DNA from: Xenopus tropicalis
Taxonomy: Eukaryota > Chordata > Amphibia > Anura > Pipidae
Length of the DNA stretch: 64,000 bases
Assembly: GCF_000004195.4 (NCBI RefSeq)
Contig: NC_030677.2
Location: forward strand, 198,857,872-198,921,871
Direction of reading: 5' to 3'
The position numbers were made by a program, and so were the translations under genes. This document shows positions 63,701 through 64,000 of the stretch, piece by piece. Below the pieces are notes generated by a model that saw only the letters and a list, made by a program, of their open reading frames with translations, was not told where the DNA came from and did no database searches. Numbering within the stretch: the first letter of the stretch is position 1; each line of letters starts with the position of its first letter.

Positions 63701-64000
63701 TAAATGGATATTTACACTCTTTTACCTGAGAATTTGAAGAATGACTAAGTCTGATTGCAAACATAGCGCAGACCAATCCTGTGCCAGATTCATTGGGATA
63801 TTTACTGTTGCACAATATGACAGGCCTGTTATTCAGGCAATGGAGCAGCCGCAGGATGGGGCAAGTCCCTGACGTTTACTTTTACAGACAACCTGTTCTG
63901 TGAACCAGGAACCTTAGCAGGAAATAATTTTCCATAATAATTAACACAGTGTATAATGGGTGTGGTGCAGGCGCTTATTAATTGGCCAAAGGAGCTGAGA
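63701..64000. other. Single-copy DNA to window end
   Basis: No recognised feature; the 81-codon minus-strand ORF across 63570-63815 overlaps the MITE and is incidental. Confidence 0.3.

Overview
The window is vertebrate nuclear DNA, almost certainly from a clawed frog (Xenopus; species not settled, with a lean to X. tropicalis). The evidence is its interspersed repeats: TTAA-ended MITEs starting TTAAAGGAGAAGG, MITEs with CAGGTATGGG ends and TA target duplications, hAT-type foldback elements with 8-bp duplications, CR1-like LINE 3' ends with an ACATAGTTACATAG tail, Penelope-like fragments with hammerhead-like motifs, and a SPIN-like hAT MITE. I found no host gene exon I can defend. The window reads as intergenic or intronic DNA built mainly of nested transposable elements, with islands of single-copy sequence between them.

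Layout. 1-5.4 kb: MITEs, a 0.4-kb direct duplication and a CR1-like LINE end with a 61-bp array. 5.5-9.2 kb: a MITE with 16 tandem 113-bp units, then a second MITE split by a 1.1-kb Harbinger-like element. 10.0-18.3 kb: a CR1-like LINE on the minus strand, blown up by a 7.6-kb array of 41-bp units; its reverse-transcriptase ORF end survives at 17.8-18.3 kb. 20.5-31 kb: MITEs, a LINE fragment with a 34-bp array, and 19-bp, 109-bp and (AT)n repeats. 31.3-39.2 kb: Penelope-like remnants with hammerhead-like motifs, a 196-bp hairpin and several hAT MITEs with perfect target duplications. 39.8-42.3 kb: a 130-bp array and a second MITE with the 113-bp array. 42.3-52 kb: MITEs, a SPIN-like copy, an LTR-like fragment and a second LINE end with a 61-bp array. 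52.1-59.1 kb: a third MITE with the 113-bp array, interrupted by a complete LTR retrotransposon and by a hAT MITE. 59.3-64 kb: scattered MITEs and single-copy DNA.

The most notable object is the LTR retrotransposon at 53224-57423. Its two 913-bp LTRs differ at one base by eye. It has a 4-bp target duplication, a primer site matching tRNA-Thr and a polypurine tract, but only 2.37 kb of internal DNA. That DNA has no room for protease, reverse transcriptase or integrase. It holds two overlapping ORFs (243 and 264 codons), one with a Cys4 zinc-ribbon-like motif, that I do not recognise. It looks like a very young non-autonomous element that keeps its own protein-coding capacity and must be moved by enzymes supplied in trans.

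A second theme is tandem repeats riding on transposons. The 113-bp unit is amplified in all three long CAGGTATGGG MITEs, and the CR1-like LINE 3' region is amplified at three different places (41-, 61- and 34-bp units).
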